DNA of 59,904 bases from an uncultured Roseburia sp. GTDB taxonomy: Bacteria > Bacillota > Clostridia > Lachnospirales > Lachnospiraceae. The notes beneath the pieces are model-generated. The model did no database searches and was not told where the DNA came from. It saw nothing but the letters and a program-made list of their open reading frames with translations. Location of the stretch: positions 1 through 59,904 of the forward strand of contig CAMXSH010000010.1 in assembly GCA_947246475.1 (NCBI GenBank). The letters are read 5' to 3'. Numbering within the stretch: position 1 is the stretch's first letter; every line of letters begins with the position of its first letter. This document shows positions 17,227-28,475 of the stretch, piece by piece. The translations under genes and the position numbers were made by a program.

Positions 17227-19734
17227 TTATCGTGATATCATATCCACTTTATTATCCTGAGCCACAAAATCCACATTATAAAACGCCTCTTTTAACACTA
17301 ACGGCGCGGTATTCAGATACAATAAAGTTCCCGGAAAGGCTCTTCCTGTCACCCGGACGCGGGCACCTCTCTGTTTGGTCATCTTATCCATCTTCACTGA
17401 CTGCTCCTGCAGAAGATCTTTCTTCTGCCTCTTTTGTGTATAGACAGCCTTGGTAAGCCGGGCCAGAAACTCTGTTGACTTTTCATCCCGCGATGGCTTC
17501 TCCATAAGTTTCTGCAGCGCCGCCTCACAGGTCTTGAGCTCGGCATCTACTTTATCGATCATCTTCACCAGTTCCTGGTATTCCATCATATCGTCTTTAT
17601 CTATGCCCACTTCCACAACAGTTTTGATCTCCGCGATATTACCTACCCCAAAACAGGATACCCCCTGCTTGGCACAGGTATAACCTCCGATGATGACACC
17701 CCGGCGTCCTTCCACCAGGAGCTTGCCCTGGGTCCTCAGATCACAATTCAAAAGATAGCTCGCCTCTACATCACCTTCTGCTTCCAGGGTCGCCGACTCA
17801 AAAAATTTCCCCATGATCTCTCCTCCGGAAACAATTTTTCCGATTCCTTTGCCCTGGTATCCTTTGCGGATGATCACATCTTTTCCTGCCACGATCTCGC
17901 AGCCCTCACAATGTCCGTCTATAACCACACTTCCCGTCGCCGTGATGGTAAATCCGGACTGCACATTTCCCAATATGTTGATATCACCGTTAAAGTCGAT
18001 ATTTCCAACGGAAGCATCCACATCCCCGGGCACTGTATACAGGTTCCGGATCATCAGCTTATGATTATGGGTATCCAGCTCGACAATGCCGTCCAGCAGG
18101 GAATAATACTGCTTTTTGTCCTCTGTCATCATAAAGCCTTCACCTGTTAAGGGCGGCAGCTCTTTTCCCTGTTTGGGTGCAATAATTCTTCCTGTCACAT
18201 CAAATCCATTTACACCCGGTGTGGCAGGCTGGTACTCGGCAAGAAGCATATCCTTTTTTACAACTTCAAACAGTTCCATGCTCTTGTAATCCACGGAACC
18301 ATCCTGCAGCACCCTTGGTTTGCGGTTTAATTCTTTTCTAAAATAATACGTGAATTTTCCATCCTCACCATTTTCCGCGTTTTTACCCTCCGCCACAACG
18401 ACAGGTATCGTAAACTGCTTTTTTTCTACAATCTGCCTTATGCGGTCGCTGTGTACTCCCTGCCTGACTTCATTATGCCTCAGCAGCCGGATTAAAGCCG
18501 GAACCGTAAGGGCATCCAGCATTTTCTGCATCTCACCAGTTACCAGGGAGAAATCCATGGTAACCGACATCTTATCTTCAGACACAACAATACAGGGGTC
18601 AAGGACATAGTCTTCGTCCGTCGTTTCTTCCTGTTTTGTTTCCACCGGTTTCACCGGTGTCTCTTTTTCCTCTAATGAATCCTGGAGAAGCCGCTCGATT
18701 TCTTCGGAAAACTCATTGTTGGATTCACCTAGTTCATGCCGGATGTCCTCCATCTGTTCCGGCTCAAAATATATCTTCGCATACTTGGCTACATCCAGCC
18801 CCTCAAAAAGTCCTTTCCGGATTACCTCCATCTGCTTCGCCGTAAATTCTGGTCTGGCATAGACAGAAACATCCACCTTCCGCTCCAGTCCATAACGGAT
18901 CTCCCGCATCTGGAACCAGTTAAACCGTATATCTGCATACCGGGACACATCCAGTCCTTCTTTCAGGCCGGCTATGATCTCCTGCAGCTGTACACCATGA
19001 ATTCCCTTACGCAGATATGGCACCAGGTTCACACCAAATTCATGGGCATTATTAATCTGTCTGAGCTGTTCCGCGTCGTAACCCTGCTTGAGATATTCAC
19101 TGATATCATAATTCATACGGATTCCCCGGCTGATCTCATTGAGAATACTACCTGTATAGCCCTTTTCAATAAAAGGTAAAAGATTGATCCCATCTGCCAG
19201 TCCCAGCCGGATGGCACGCATCGTCGTATATGTATATTCAGGCTTGGCAAAAACAGATACATTCATCTTTTTCTCCAGCCCCAGCCGGATCTCCTTCATC
19301 TGAAACCAGTCAAATTTTGGAGAAGCATACTGGGAAACATCCAGTTTCTGCTGCAGCCCCTTCCGGATCTCCCTCATCTGGGCTGCCAGATAACTGACAT
19401 CCAGATATTTAGCAACGCTTACTCCCGCCTGAATACCTGCCCGGATCTCATTGCACTGCATCCAGTCAAACCCCTGGTTAATGTATTTGCCCATATCAAA
19501 ACCGGTCTCCATGGAAACGCGGGTCTCCTCCATCTCTAACCAGCTCTTCTGGGGATCAAGATACACTTCTACATCTACGCCGCTTTCCAGTCCTCTTCGG
19601 ATCTGTTCCAGCTGCAGTACGTCGAATGAAAGGCGGCGATACCTATCGATATCACCGCCGGCCTTTTGGCACAACAATAATTCCTTCTGATAATTCTTTT
19701 TTTGGATCTCTAAATCTATTTCCCGTCTGGTCAT
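17227..19734 (-). CDS. FapA (DUF342) family protein with a long N-terminal repeat region
   Basis: 835 residues. Residues about 10-345 are roughly 13 degenerate repeats of about 24 residues with the pattern F..xQM.EIR.GLE.G.DVS.YA.P (for example FDWFQMKEIRLGLEKKMNVS, FNWFQMREIRYGLERKVDVS). A DUF342/FapA region follows (about 395-830), with glycine-rich beta-helix turns (VPGDVDASVGNIDFNGDINI, SVVIDGHCEGCEIVAGKDVI) and a coiled-coil near the C-terminus. FapA was linked to flagellar assembly and polar regulation in other bacteria, but no flagellar gene is near here. The protein has no signal peptide and is likely cytoplasmic. Its only operon partner is the HD-GYP hydrolase. ATG 19734 follows GGGGGG by five bases. 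Confidence 0.85.
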   Translation of the reverse strand: MTRREIDLEIQKKNYQKELLLCQKAGGDIDRYRRLSFDVLQLEQIRRGLESGVDVEVYLDPQKSWLEMEETRVSMETGFDMGKYINQGFDWMQCNEIRAGIQAGVSVAKYLDVSYLAAQMREIRKGLQQKLDVSQYASPKFDWFQMKEIRLGLEKKMNVSVFAKPEYTYTTMRAIRLGLADGINLLPFIEKGYTGSILNEISRGIRMNYDISEYLKQGYDAEQLRQINNAHEFGVNLVPYLRKGIHGVQLQEIIAGLKEGLDVSRYADIRFNWFQMREIRYGLERKVDVSVYARPEFTAKQMEVIRKGLFEGLDVAKYAKIYFEPEQMEDIRHELGESNNEFSEEIERLLQDSLEEKETPVKPVETKQEETTDEDYVLDPCIVVSEDKMSVTMDFSLVTGEMQKMLDALTVPALIRLLRHNEVRQGVHSDRIRQIVEKKQFTIPVVVAEGKNAENGEDGKFTYYFRKELNRKPRVLQDGSVDYKSMELFEVVKKDMLLAEYQPATPGVNGFDVTGRIIAPKQGKELPPLTGEGFMMTEDKKQYYSLLDGIVELDTHNHKLMIRNLYTVPGDVDASVGNIDFNGDINILGNVQSGFTITATGSVVIDGHCEGCEIVAGKDVIIRKGYQGKGIGKIVSGGEIMGKFFESATLEAEGDVEASYLLNCDLRTQGKLLVEGRRGVIIGGYTCAKQGVSCFGVGNIAEIKTVVEVGIDKDDMMEYQELVKMIDKVDAELKTCEAALQKLMEKPSRDEKSTEFLARLTKAVYTQKRQKKDLLQEQSVKMDKMTKQRGARVRVTGRAFPGTLLYLNTAPLVLKEAFYNVDFVAQDNKVDMISR

Positions 19735-19900
19735 AAGATCCCCCCTTTTGGTATCATCGCTTCACTTTAACCGCTTAATGTATATTAGAATTATATTAAT
19801 TATAGTACCTTTTGTCAAGTGCCACCACCTGCTGAAAGCCAGTTTTTTATGGTATATCCTTATTTTAACATAATTACTGTGCACGCTTTCTGCACATACC

Positions 19901-19943
19901 AAGTTGCGTAAGCAACTTACTAATAAGTTCTTTAGAACTTATT
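19901..19943 (-). terminator. Two tandem hairpins at the neuB 3' end
   Basis: The first (19922-19930 with 19935-19943, 9-bp stem) contains the neuB stop codon. The second (19901-19907 with 19912-19918, 7-bp stem) follows at once. There is no U-tract, so they could protect the mRNA 3' end rather than terminate transcription. Confidence 0.45.
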
Positions 19944-20976
19944 TTAACATGTCCCAGGTCAATTGTACATCCCTGCCTATATTAATACGCGCTTTTTTTC
20001 CCAGAACCGACTCATATTTTTCAGCCGGGATCTCTCCTGTACCCGGCCGCTTTACCCAGAGATTTTCCCTGGTAAATATTTCCCCCTCTTTTACTGGTGC
20101 AATGGTGACCGCAGTAGCAAAGGCAAAGTCGATCGTAACCTGTTCTTCTTTCAAAGCCTTTTTCGTGCCTCCCAGCATGGCGGGTACCTCCCCAGCCGCC
20201 TGCAGCAGCTCATGAAGCGCCCTCTCATCCATGGAGCAGACGATATCCGGCCCCTGCCTGTCCATCCGGTCGGTATAATGCCGCTCTACCACTTTCGCGC
20301 CAAGGGCCATCGCTGAAATACAGGCATTATTGTTTAATGTATGGTCGGAAAGCCCCACTGGTATATCGGGATATACCTCCATCATCTGCTGCATTGCCCC
20401 TAACCTGACCTGCCCCGGTGTGGTAGGATACAGATTGGTGGTGTGCAGAAGGGCATAATCTACGCCATATTTTTCCAGGATACCAATGGCTTTATCTATG
20501 CTTTTTAGATCATTCATGCCGGTAGAGACAATCATTGGCTTGCCAAAAGCTGCCACATGTTCCAGCAGCGGATAATTGTTCATCTCTCCAGAACCAATCT
20601 TATATGCTTTCACACCCATCTTTTCCAGCCGGTCTGCCGCTGCCCGGGAAAATGGCGTGCTTAGAAATACCATTCCCAGCTCCTCAGTATAGCGCATCAT
20701 TTCCCGCTCTTCTTCCTCATCCAGGGCGCAGCCTGCCATCACCTCGTAGATCGAGACATCTGCATTTCCAGGAACCACCTTTTTGGCTGCTCCTGCCATT
20801 TCATCTGTGACGATATGGGTCTGGTGCTTAATCAGCCTGGCTCCGGCGCGATGTGCCGATAGCACCATTTCTTTCGCTGTCTCCAGGCTCCCATTGTGGT
20901 TGATTCCGATCTCTGGTATCACAAGCGGTCTGGCAGATCCGCCGATTTCGATCTCTCCAATCATAAATGATTTCAT
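19939..20976 (-). CDS. neuB: N-acetylneuraminate/legionaminate-type sialic acid synthase
   Basis: 345 residues, full NeuB length. It condenses phosphoenolpyruvate with an N-acetyl-hexosamine-type sugar to give a nonulosonic acid. The TIM-barrel start has VIPEIGINHNGSLETAKEM, the barrel carries KIGSGEMNNYPLLEHVA, VSTGMND and GLSDHTLNNNACISAMALGA plus KVVERHYT, and the C-terminus is a SAF (antifreeze-like) domain (IFTRENLWVKRPGTGEI). Which nonulosonic acid is made cannot be decided. No neuA, neuC or glycosyltransferase is nearby. It is a monocistronic unit between the atpC terminator and two 3' hairpins. Confidence 0.9.
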   Translation of the reverse strand: MKSFMIGEIEIGGSARPLVIPEIGINHNGSLETAKEMVLSAHRAGARLIKHQTHIVTDEMAGAAKKVVPGNADVSIYEVMAGCALDEEEEREMMRYTEELGMVFLSTPFSRAAADRLEKMGVKAYKIGSGEMNNYPLLEHVAAFGKPMIVSTGMNDLKSIDKAIGILEKYGVDYALLHTTNLYPTTPGQVRLGAMQQMMEVYPDIPVGLSDHTLNNNACISAMALGAKVVERHYTDRMDRQGPDIVCSMDERALHELLQAAGEVPAMLGGTKKALKEEQVTIDFAFATAVTIAPVKEGEIFTRENLWVKRPGTGEIPAEKYESVLGKKARINIGRDVQLTWDMLK

Positions 20977-21010
20977 ATGTTTCTGTTTCCCCCTTCTTAT
21001 TTAGACAAAA

Positions 21011-21066
21011 AAGTAATTTCAGATATTCTTTGGGGCAGTTAACCACATAGAAATCTGAAATTACTT
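21011..21066 (-). terminator. Terminator of the atp operon
   Basis: A perfect 14-bp stem (21053-21066 with 21011-21024) followed by a T-run on the minus strand (ACTTTTTTG), 13 bases after the atpC stop. It isolates atp from neuB. Confidence 0.85.
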
Positions 21067-21079
21067 TACTTAACTTAAA

Positions 21080-21508
21080 TTATAGCTTCCGCGCCTGCTC
21101 AGCCAGGTTGATCCGAACCAGCGACTTCCGAAGCGCCTGTTCTGCTCTTGTCATATTTATATTTGCATCTGTGCTCTTGATTCTTCTCTCTGCCCTTGCC
21201 TTTGCCTCCAGTGCCCGGTTCATGTCGATTTCATCCGGCCATTCACAGGACTGGGCAAGAATCGTCACCTTATCCGGCAGGATTTCAAGGAACCCTTCCA
21301 GAACAGCGGCCTCTTTTATTCCTTTCTCACCTGATGATTCCGTGATCGTCAGAACTCCAGGAGCAACGATAGAGGTCAAGGGTATATGGTCTGCATAGAC
21401 GCCGATCTCTCCTTCTATGGTCGTGAGTTCCACCATCTCCACATCTCCGGTGTAAAACACCCTCTCCGGTGAAATCACTTCCAGACGGAATTTTTTCAAC
21501 TCTGCCAT
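21080..21508 (-). CDS. atpC: ATP synthase epsilon subunit
   Basis: 142 residues. The N-terminal beta-sandwich (LEVISPERVFYTGDVEMVEL, EGEIGVYADHIPLTSIVAPG) and the C-terminal helical hairpin (ALEAKARAERRIKSTD) are both present. It is part of the central stalk and controls rotation and ATPase inhibition. It is the last gene of the operon, 80 bases after atpD. Confidence 0.97.
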   Translation of the reverse strand: MAELKKFRLEVISPERVFYTGDVEMVELTTIEGEIGVYADHIPLTSIVAPGVLTITESSGEKGIKEAAVLEGFLEILPDKVTILAQSCEWPDEIDMNRALEAKARAERRIKSTDANINMTRAEQALRKSLVRINLAEQARKL

Positions 21509-21588
21509 ATTTTAATCCTTTCTTTCCACGACTTCACAACGCGCTACCGCATCTTGTCCCGCGGTATGCCAGCATTGGCCACAGCATG

Positions 21589-23061
<1,473 letters not shown>

Positions 23062-23973
23062 TTATTCGATTGCCGATGCTCCGGCAACAATTTCTGTCAA
23101 TTCCTGGGTGATCGCTGACTGTCTTGCCCGGTTATACAGCAGACCAAGCTTGTCGATCATCTCCTCAGCGTTGCTGGTAGCCGAGTCCATCGCCTGCATT
23201 CTGGCACCATTTTCACTTGCCACTGCTTCCACCAGCGCACCAAATATAAGGCTGTTCATATACATCGGGATAATGTAGCCCAGAGTCTCTGATTCCTCCG
23301 GCTCATAGTTCATAAGAGCTTCGGGTTTTTTTGCCCCGTCACCCGCGTCAGTCTCCTCCGGCTTCGCAGCAGCTTCCTCCATATTCTGAATATCTTCCTG
23401 GGTAAATGGAAGCAGCTTGATAAGCGTCGGAATATGGGTTACGGTATTTTTAAATACCGTATAAGCAAGATACACCTCATCGATCTCACCGCTCTCCAGC
23501 GCCGACACTACCGTTTTTCCGATGGAGACAGCATCCCCGAAGAGTGGATTATTCATAACTTCAGAATAATCCCCCTGACAGGTATATCCAAGACGCTGCA
23601 CCGACTCCATTCCCTTTCTTCCCACTGGAAATACGATTGTATCTTCCACTGGAAAATCTCCTTGGGTTACCAGCTTAACGATATTGGAATTGTATCCGCC
23701 CGCCAGGCCCCGGTTGGAGCTGATAAGGATTACGCCCTTTTTTTTATTTCCAGTCTTTTCCCGTTCTGACAAAAGAGGATGATCCACATTGCCTGATCTG
23801 GACAACATACCGGAAACCGTCTCATACATTTTATCAAAATAGGGCTTTGTCTCCTCGGCACGTCCCTTGGCATGCTGCAGTTTCACCGTGGACACCAGTT
23901 TCATGGCTTTCGTGATCTGGGAAGTGCTCTGTATACTTTCTCTACGCCTTTTTATATCTCTCATTGAGGCCAT
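23062..23973 (-). CDS. atpG: ATP synthase gamma subunit
   Basis: 303 residues. This is the rotor shaft of F1. The N-terminal helix (MRDIKRRRESIQSTSQITKA, MKLVSTVKLQHA) and the C-terminal helix (ALVEAVASENGARMQAMDSA) are conserved. ATG 23973 is chosen because GGAGG lies seven bases upstream; the TTG two codons earlier is too close. A poorly conserved acidic insertion of about 20 residues (EEAAAKPEETDAGDGAKKPE, near 210) lies in the outer domain. Confidence 0.97.
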   Translation of the reverse strand: MASMRDIKRRRESIQSTSQITKAMKLVSTVKLQHAKGRAEETKPYFDKMYETVSGMLSRSGNVDHPLLSEREKTGNKKKGVILISSNRGLAGGYNSNIVKLVTQGDFPVEDTIVFPVGRKGMESVQRLGYTCQGDYSEVMNNPLFGDAVSIGKTVVSALESGEIDEVYLAYTVFKNTVTHIPTLIKLLPFTQEDIQNMEEAAAKPEETDAGDGAKKPEALMNYEPEESETLGYIIPMYMNSLIFGALVEAVASENGARMQAMDSATSNAEEMIDKLGLLYNRARQSAITQELTEIVAGASAIE

Positions 23974-23987
23974 ATACAACCCTCCAT

Positions 23988-25502
23988 TCAGGCATCATGA
24001 GCCCATTGCTTTTTGTATTCTTCAATCGCCTGAATCAGTTTCTTCTCGGTATCATCACTGATCTCTTTTTCATCACGGATGGCTGCAGGAACTTCCGGAT
24101 ACTTCGTATCCATAAACTCGAAAAGTCCCTTCTCAAAATTAAGAATATCTTCAACTGCTATATCCAGCAGATATTTTTTCGTAGCTGCATAAATGATGAT
24201 AACCTGATACCATACCGGAAGCGGTGCATATTGTCCCTGTTTCAAAATCTCACGGATACGTTCTCCCTGATCCAGCTTCTGTTTTGTATCTGCATCCAGA
24301 TCCGAACCAAACTGGGAAAACGCCGCCAGCTCGCGGTACTGGGCAAGTTCGATACGAATCGGTCCGGCAATCTTTTTCATCGCCTTGATCTGCGCCGAAC
24401 CACCTACTCTCGACACACTAAGTCCTGGATTTACCGCAGGACGGAATCCTGAATTGAACATCTCCGTCTCCAGATAGATCTGACCATCTGTTATGGAGAT
24501 TACATTCGTAGGAATATATGCGGAAACGTCGCCTGCCTGTGTCTCGATAATCGGCAGCGCAGTAAGAGAACCACCGCCTAATTTATCCGAAAGCTTCGCC
24601 GCACGCTCTAACAGTCTGGAATGCAGATAGAATACATCTCCCGGATATGCCTCTCGTCCCGGCGGACGGCGGAGCAGCAGGGCAAGGGTACGATAAGCCG
24701 CTGCATGTTTGGTCAGATCGTCATAAACGATTAGCACGTCCTTTCCGGCTTCCATCCACTCCTCACCGATGGCACAGCCCGCATAGGGGGCAATGTACTG
24801 GAGGGGAGCCAGTTCACTGGCAGTAGATGCCACAACTGTCGTATAATCCATGGCTCCATTGTCTTCCAATGTCTTCACTATATTTGCCACCGTAGAAGCT
24901 TTCTGTCCGATCGCCACATAGATACACAAAACATCCTGGTCCTTCTGGTTCAGGATCGTATCCACTGCGATAGCTGTCTTTCCTGTCTGACGGTCACCGA
25001 TGATCAGCTCACGCTGCCCTCTTCCGATGGGTACCATGGAATCGATGGCCTTGATACCAGTCTGCAGTGGTGTATCCACTGATTTACGGGAAATAACACC
25101 ACTTGCCACTCTCTCTACCGGGCGGGCCTTTGTCGTGTGAATTGGTCCCTTGCCGTCAATCGGCTGTCCCAGTGCGTTGACAACACGTCCCAGCATGGCG
25201 TCACCAACTGGTACCGTCGCCACGCGTCCGGTGGTCTTTACGGTGTCTCCCTCGTTAATGTTAGATGTATCTCCCAACAGAACGGCTCCTACGTTATCTT
25301 CCTCCAGATTCAGCACCATTCCGTAGATCTCATTCGGAAATTCCAGAAGTTCACCCTGCATCGCCTTTTCCAGACCATGAATACGGGCAATTCCATCTGC
25401 TACCTGAATTACGGTTCCCACATCTGATACTTCAAACTCAGTACTATATTTTTTTATTTCTTCCTTGATCACTGAACTGATTTCTTCAGGTCTTAAATTC
25501 AT
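23988..25502 (-). CDS. atpA: ATP synthase alpha subunit
   Basis: 504 residues from ATG 25502 ([16 protein letters not shown], the usual clostridial start); a TTG at 25511 is a less likely alternative. The P-loop GDRQTGKT, Walker B VLIVYDDL, and the arginine-finger region [10 protein letters not shown] are present. Non-catalytic nucleotide-binding subunit of F1. Confidence 0.98.
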   Translation of the reverse strand: MNLRPEEISSVIKEEIKKYSTEFEVSDVGTVIQVADGIARIHGLEKAMQGELLEFPNEIYGMVLNLEEDNVGAVLLGDTSNINEGDTVKTTGRVATVPVGDAMLGRVVNALGQPIDGKGPIHTTKARPVERVASGVISRKSVDTPLQTGIKAIDSMVPIGRGQRELIIGDRQTGKTAIAVDTILNQKDQDVLCIYVAIGQKASTVANIVKTLEDNGAMDYTTVVASTASELAPLQYIAPYAGCAIGEEWMEAGKDVLIVYDDLTKHAAAYRTLALLLRRPPGREAYPGDVFYLHSRLLERAAKLSDKLGGGSLTALPIIETQAGDVSAYIPTNVISITDGQIYLETEMFNSGFRPAVNPGLSVSRVGGSAQIKAMKKIAGPIRIELAQYRELAAFSQFGSDLDADTKQKLDQGERIREILKQGQYAPLPVWYQVIIIYAATKKYLLDIAVEDILNFEKGLFEFMDTKYPEVPAAIRDEKEISDDTEKKLIQAIEEYKKQWAHDA

Positions 25503-25530
25503 GTTTACCAAACACCTTCTTTCCTTGAAG

Positions 25531-26076
25531 TCAGACTCTGACCTTCGCTAAGCTTCTGGTCATCTCTTCTAACTTCGTCTGAATACTGTTGTCCACAACC
25601 CTGTCACCAATGCGGATACGGATGCCTCCCAAAAGTTTCGGCTCCACAATATAACTCATCTCCAGGCTGTCATATCCGGAAGTCGCCCTCAGGCGCTCTT
25701 CCACATCGGACCTCTGGCCCTGGGTCAGCTCCGTGGGCGTCGTCACATAGACAACCCCAATTTTTTTATATTCTTTTGCCTCACTCTGAAAATGATCCAG
25801 CACAGGCAGGATTTCCCCAAAACGTCCTTTCTTCACAAGAATCTGAAGAAATCCCATCATGGTCTCTGACAGCTTGCCGTGAAAGGCGCTCTCCACCAGA
25901 TCCCTGCTCTTTTCCTGCGTCATTTCAGGATGTGCCATAATTTCCATAAATTCTTTATTCTCTTCCAAAGCGGCGTGAAGCCCTTTCACCTCATCCCAGA
26001 TTTCATCCAGGCGGTCTTCCTCCAGCGCCAGCGAAAATAAAGCGTCTCCGTATACCTTAGAAACTAATTTTGCCAT
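25531..26076 (-). CDS. atpH: ATP synthase delta subunit
   Basis: 181 residues with the N-terminal helical domain ([18 protein letters not shown]) and the conserved C-terminal [19 protein letters not shown]. It ties the peripheral stalk to F1. The start overlaps the 3' end of atpF by 13 bases, indicating translational coupling. Confidence 0.96.
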   Translation of the reverse strand: MAKLVSKVYGDALFSLALEEDRLDEIWDEVKGLHAALEENKEFMEIMAHPEMTQEKSRDLVESAFHGKLSETMMGFLQILVKKGRFGEILPVLDHFQSEAKEYKKIGVVYVTTPTELTQGQRSDVEERLRATSGYDSLEMSYIVEPKLLGGIRIRIGDRVVDNSIQTKLEEMTRSLAKVRV

Positions 26077-26582
26077 GTCTCATCACCCATTTCCTTCAAT
26101 GTCTCGTCAATGAGCTGCGCCTGTTTATCCTTGTCCATGGATGCTTCCACGAATTTACCAGCCATGGCAGATGCAACCTGAACCATTTCCTGTTTCATCT
26201 CGTCACGAACTTTATTCTTCTCAAGCTCTACTTCCTTCTCGGCACGCACCTTGATCTGGTGTGCCTCTTCCGATGCCTTTTCCACAATCTCTTTTTCCTT
26301 GTCAAGAGCCTTGCGCCTTGCATCAGCAAGAAGTTCTGCTGTCTCCGCATCCACCTGGGAAAGCTTCTCGTCATACTGGATTTTCATCTCTTTGGCATCC
26401 GCCTGAGCCTTCGCCGCATCTTCGAGCTGCCCCTGGATAAAATCCTTTCTTTTCTGGATCAGCTTCCTCGCCGGATTGAAAAGCAGATAGGAAAGCAGGA
26501 TAAACAAAACCAACATGGCGATCAACGTAATTCCCGTGTCCACTAATAACTGGGAGTCAAGTCCAAATATTTTATCACCCAT
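26064..26582 (-). CDS. atpF: ATP synthase b subunit
   Basis: 172 residues. One N-terminal membrane helix (LLVDTGITLIAMLVLFILLS) is followed by a long charged coiled-coil (RKLIQKRKDFIQGQLEDAAK onward). It dimerises to form the peripheral stalk. Confidence 0.96.
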   Translation of the reverse strand: MGDKIFGLDSQLLVDTGITLIAMLVLFILLSYLLFNPARKLIQKRKDFIQGQLEDAAKAQADAKEMKIQYDEKLSQVDAETAELLADARRKALDKEKEIVEKASEEAHQIKVRAEKEVELEKNKVRDEMKQEMVQVASAMAGKFVEASMDKDKQAQLIDETLKEMGDETWQN

Positions 26583-26649
26583 GTCTTCTCACCTTTCCTG
26601 CACAGATAGCTGTGCATCATTCTTTTCTTGCACACAAATCTGTGTTATA

Positions 26650-26928
<279 letters not shown>

Positions 26929-26985
26929 TTATTTTAATATTAATATAAAACTACAGTAAAAACTATACTTGTGCTGTCGGATGAT

Positions 26986-27699
26986 CTATTCCTGAGCCGC
27001 ATCTCCGGCTGCATTGGAAATAAACACCATCGTCAGCATGGCAAATACATATGCCTGAAGACATCCGGAAAATACATCCAGATATGCATGCAGTGCCGCT
27101 GGCCAGATAATTGCAATCTTCTGCATCAGTCCATAGATCAGCGCCATCATCATCGTTCCCGATAAGATATTGGCAAACAGACGAAGGGACATAGAAATCG
27201 GCGTAGCAAATTCACTGATGATATTCACAGGCAAAAACAGAAAGAATGGTTCAAACAATCCTTTGATCTTGCCCATCTTCTGCCACTTAAAGCCCTGATA
27301 CTGAATCATAAAGAAGGTGATCAGTGCCAGCGGAAGCGTTACTCCGTAATCCGCTGTAGGCGGCCGGAGACCGAACAGACCGGACAAGTTACAGGTAAGA
27401 ATAAGTAAAAACAGCGCGCTGACATAATTTCTAAATACCGGCGCCAGCTTTCTTCCCATATTGTCTAGGATCAGCTTATCCAGCGTCTCCACCAGCATCT
27501 CCAGCACATTTAGGAAACCGGTGGGGGCTTTGCGGTAATCCGCTTTTTTTATCACACGGTTGGCCACGATGGCAAAGATAATAAGTACCACCATGACAAT
27601 CGCCAGGCACACATGTGTCGTGGTAATCCAAAACGAAAAATCACCGATATGGACTTCCTGGTAACCATGTATATAAAAATCTACCTTATTTTCACCCAA
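26986..27699 (-). CDS. atpB: ATP synthase a subunit
   Basis: 237 residues with five to six membrane segments. The stator arginine lies in the conserved helix ISMSLRLFANILSGT, and the last helix ends with AYVFAMLTMVFISNAA. It forms the ion half-channels facing the c-ring. The start is TTG 27699, behind AAAGGAG with six bases between; no nearby ATG fits. Confidence 0.96.
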   Translation of the reverse strand: MGENKVDFYIHGYQEVHIGDFSFWITTTHVCLAIVMVVLIIFAIVANRVIKKADYRKAPTGFLNVLEMLVETLDKLILDNMGRKLAPVFRNYVSALFLLILTCNLSGLFGLRPPTADYGVTLPLALITFFMIQYQGFKWQKMGKIKGLFEPFFLFLPVNIISEFATPISMSLRLFANILSGTMMMALIYGLMQKIAIIWPAALHAYLDVFSGCLQAYVFAMLTMVFISNAAGDAAQE

Positions 27700-27731
27700 T
27701 GTTTTCTCCTTTCCAGGCAGTTTTAAATGCC

Positions 27732-28154
27732 TTAATATTTATTCTCTGACAGTGAACTGTCGGAAATGCTTTTTTCCCTGAATATAACAGGGTATAATAA
27801 CGCTGCTGCCTTTGTGGCAAACAATCCCGCAAAAGTAGTTGCCGGATGAAACAGCCACGGAAACCGGAAACCGGCAAACAGTGCAGCCAGCGCGGCGACC
27901 GAGCGGAGGGCCGCCATGACTTTAGAGTGGTTTACAGCACTCTTGCGTTCCAGATCCAGTTCCAGATCCAGCGTAGAAAACCGATGCAGCATGAGAAGGG
28001 TAGATACCCCGCTTCCCAGCACCTCGCCCAGCACGTAAGGCAGTATAGAAAAGGGATGAAAGATCCAGACCGCCAGCCCTGCTGCCAGAACGACAGCCGC
28101 CAGAAGCCATATGATGCCGATCACCCTATAGAGTGTCTGTTTTGCTTCCTTCAT
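27732..28154 (-). CDS. atpI: ATP synthase subunit I (AtpI-like)
   Basis: 140 residues from ATG 28154, which has AAGGAGG six bases upstream; the longer frame to 28196 adds only an Arg-rich run. Four predicted membrane helices (VIGIIWLLAAVVLAAGLAVW, ILPYVLGEVLGSGVSTLLML, MAALRSVAALAALFAGF, then a last one). AtpI proteins help c-ring assembly and Mg2+ uptake in some bacteria. It overlaps the upstream atpZ by 29 bases. Confidence 0.85.
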   Translation of the reverse strand: MKEAKQTLYRVIGIIWLLAAVVLAAGLAVWIFHPFSILPYVLGEVLGSGVSTLLMLHRFSTLDLELDLERKSAVNHSKVMAALRSVAALAALFAGFRFPWLFHPATTFAGLFATKAAALLYPVIFREKSISDSSLSENKY

Positions 28155-28443
28155 CCGAATCCTCCTTCGGTGTGTCCGTGACCTCCGCCGCCGCATCTTT
28201 TTTCACATTCTCTTCCGATGGCTTCAGTCTGCCGGTCAGGATAAATAAGCTCCGGATGGAAGCCAGAATCCCAATGAGCAGAAATATCATGACCCAGTAC
28301 CGGGTGCCAGCCAGCCGGTCGATATAATATCCGATACCAAAACTGATTCCCATACAGGTCATCATCGCCAGCCCGATCTGGGTAAGCATAGCAAGCGCAC
28401 GAATGATCTCTTTGTGTTCACTTTTTTTATCTCTTTTTTTCAT
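28126..28443 (-). CDS. atpZ: AtpZ/AtpI-family small membrane protein
   Basis: 105 residues from ATG 28443 with AGAGGG seven bases upstream; the frame is open further upstream only because it crosses proC. Two membrane helices (MLTQIGLAMMTCMGISFGIG and WVMIFLLIGILASIRSLFIL) around a short polar loop, with a charged N-terminus and a long acidic C-terminus. This is the layout of AtpZ, which often precedes atpI. It starts 32 bases after proC without a visible promoter between, so the atp genes may be fed by upstream promoters. Confidence 0.8.
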   Translation of the reverse strand: MKKRDKKSEHKEIIRALAMLTQIGLAMMTCMGISFGIGYYIDRLAGTRYWVMIFLLIGILASIRSLFILTGRLKPSEENVKKDAAAEVTDTPKEDSDEGSKTDTL

Positions 28444-28475
28444 AGATATGCCCTCTGCCATCCTTCCGGCGGTCC

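Noticed and set aside
17227-19734. Flagellar gene cluster inferred from FapA similarity
   Set aside because: No flagellar or chemotaxis operon genes lie around it, and the domain family occurs outside flagellar systems.
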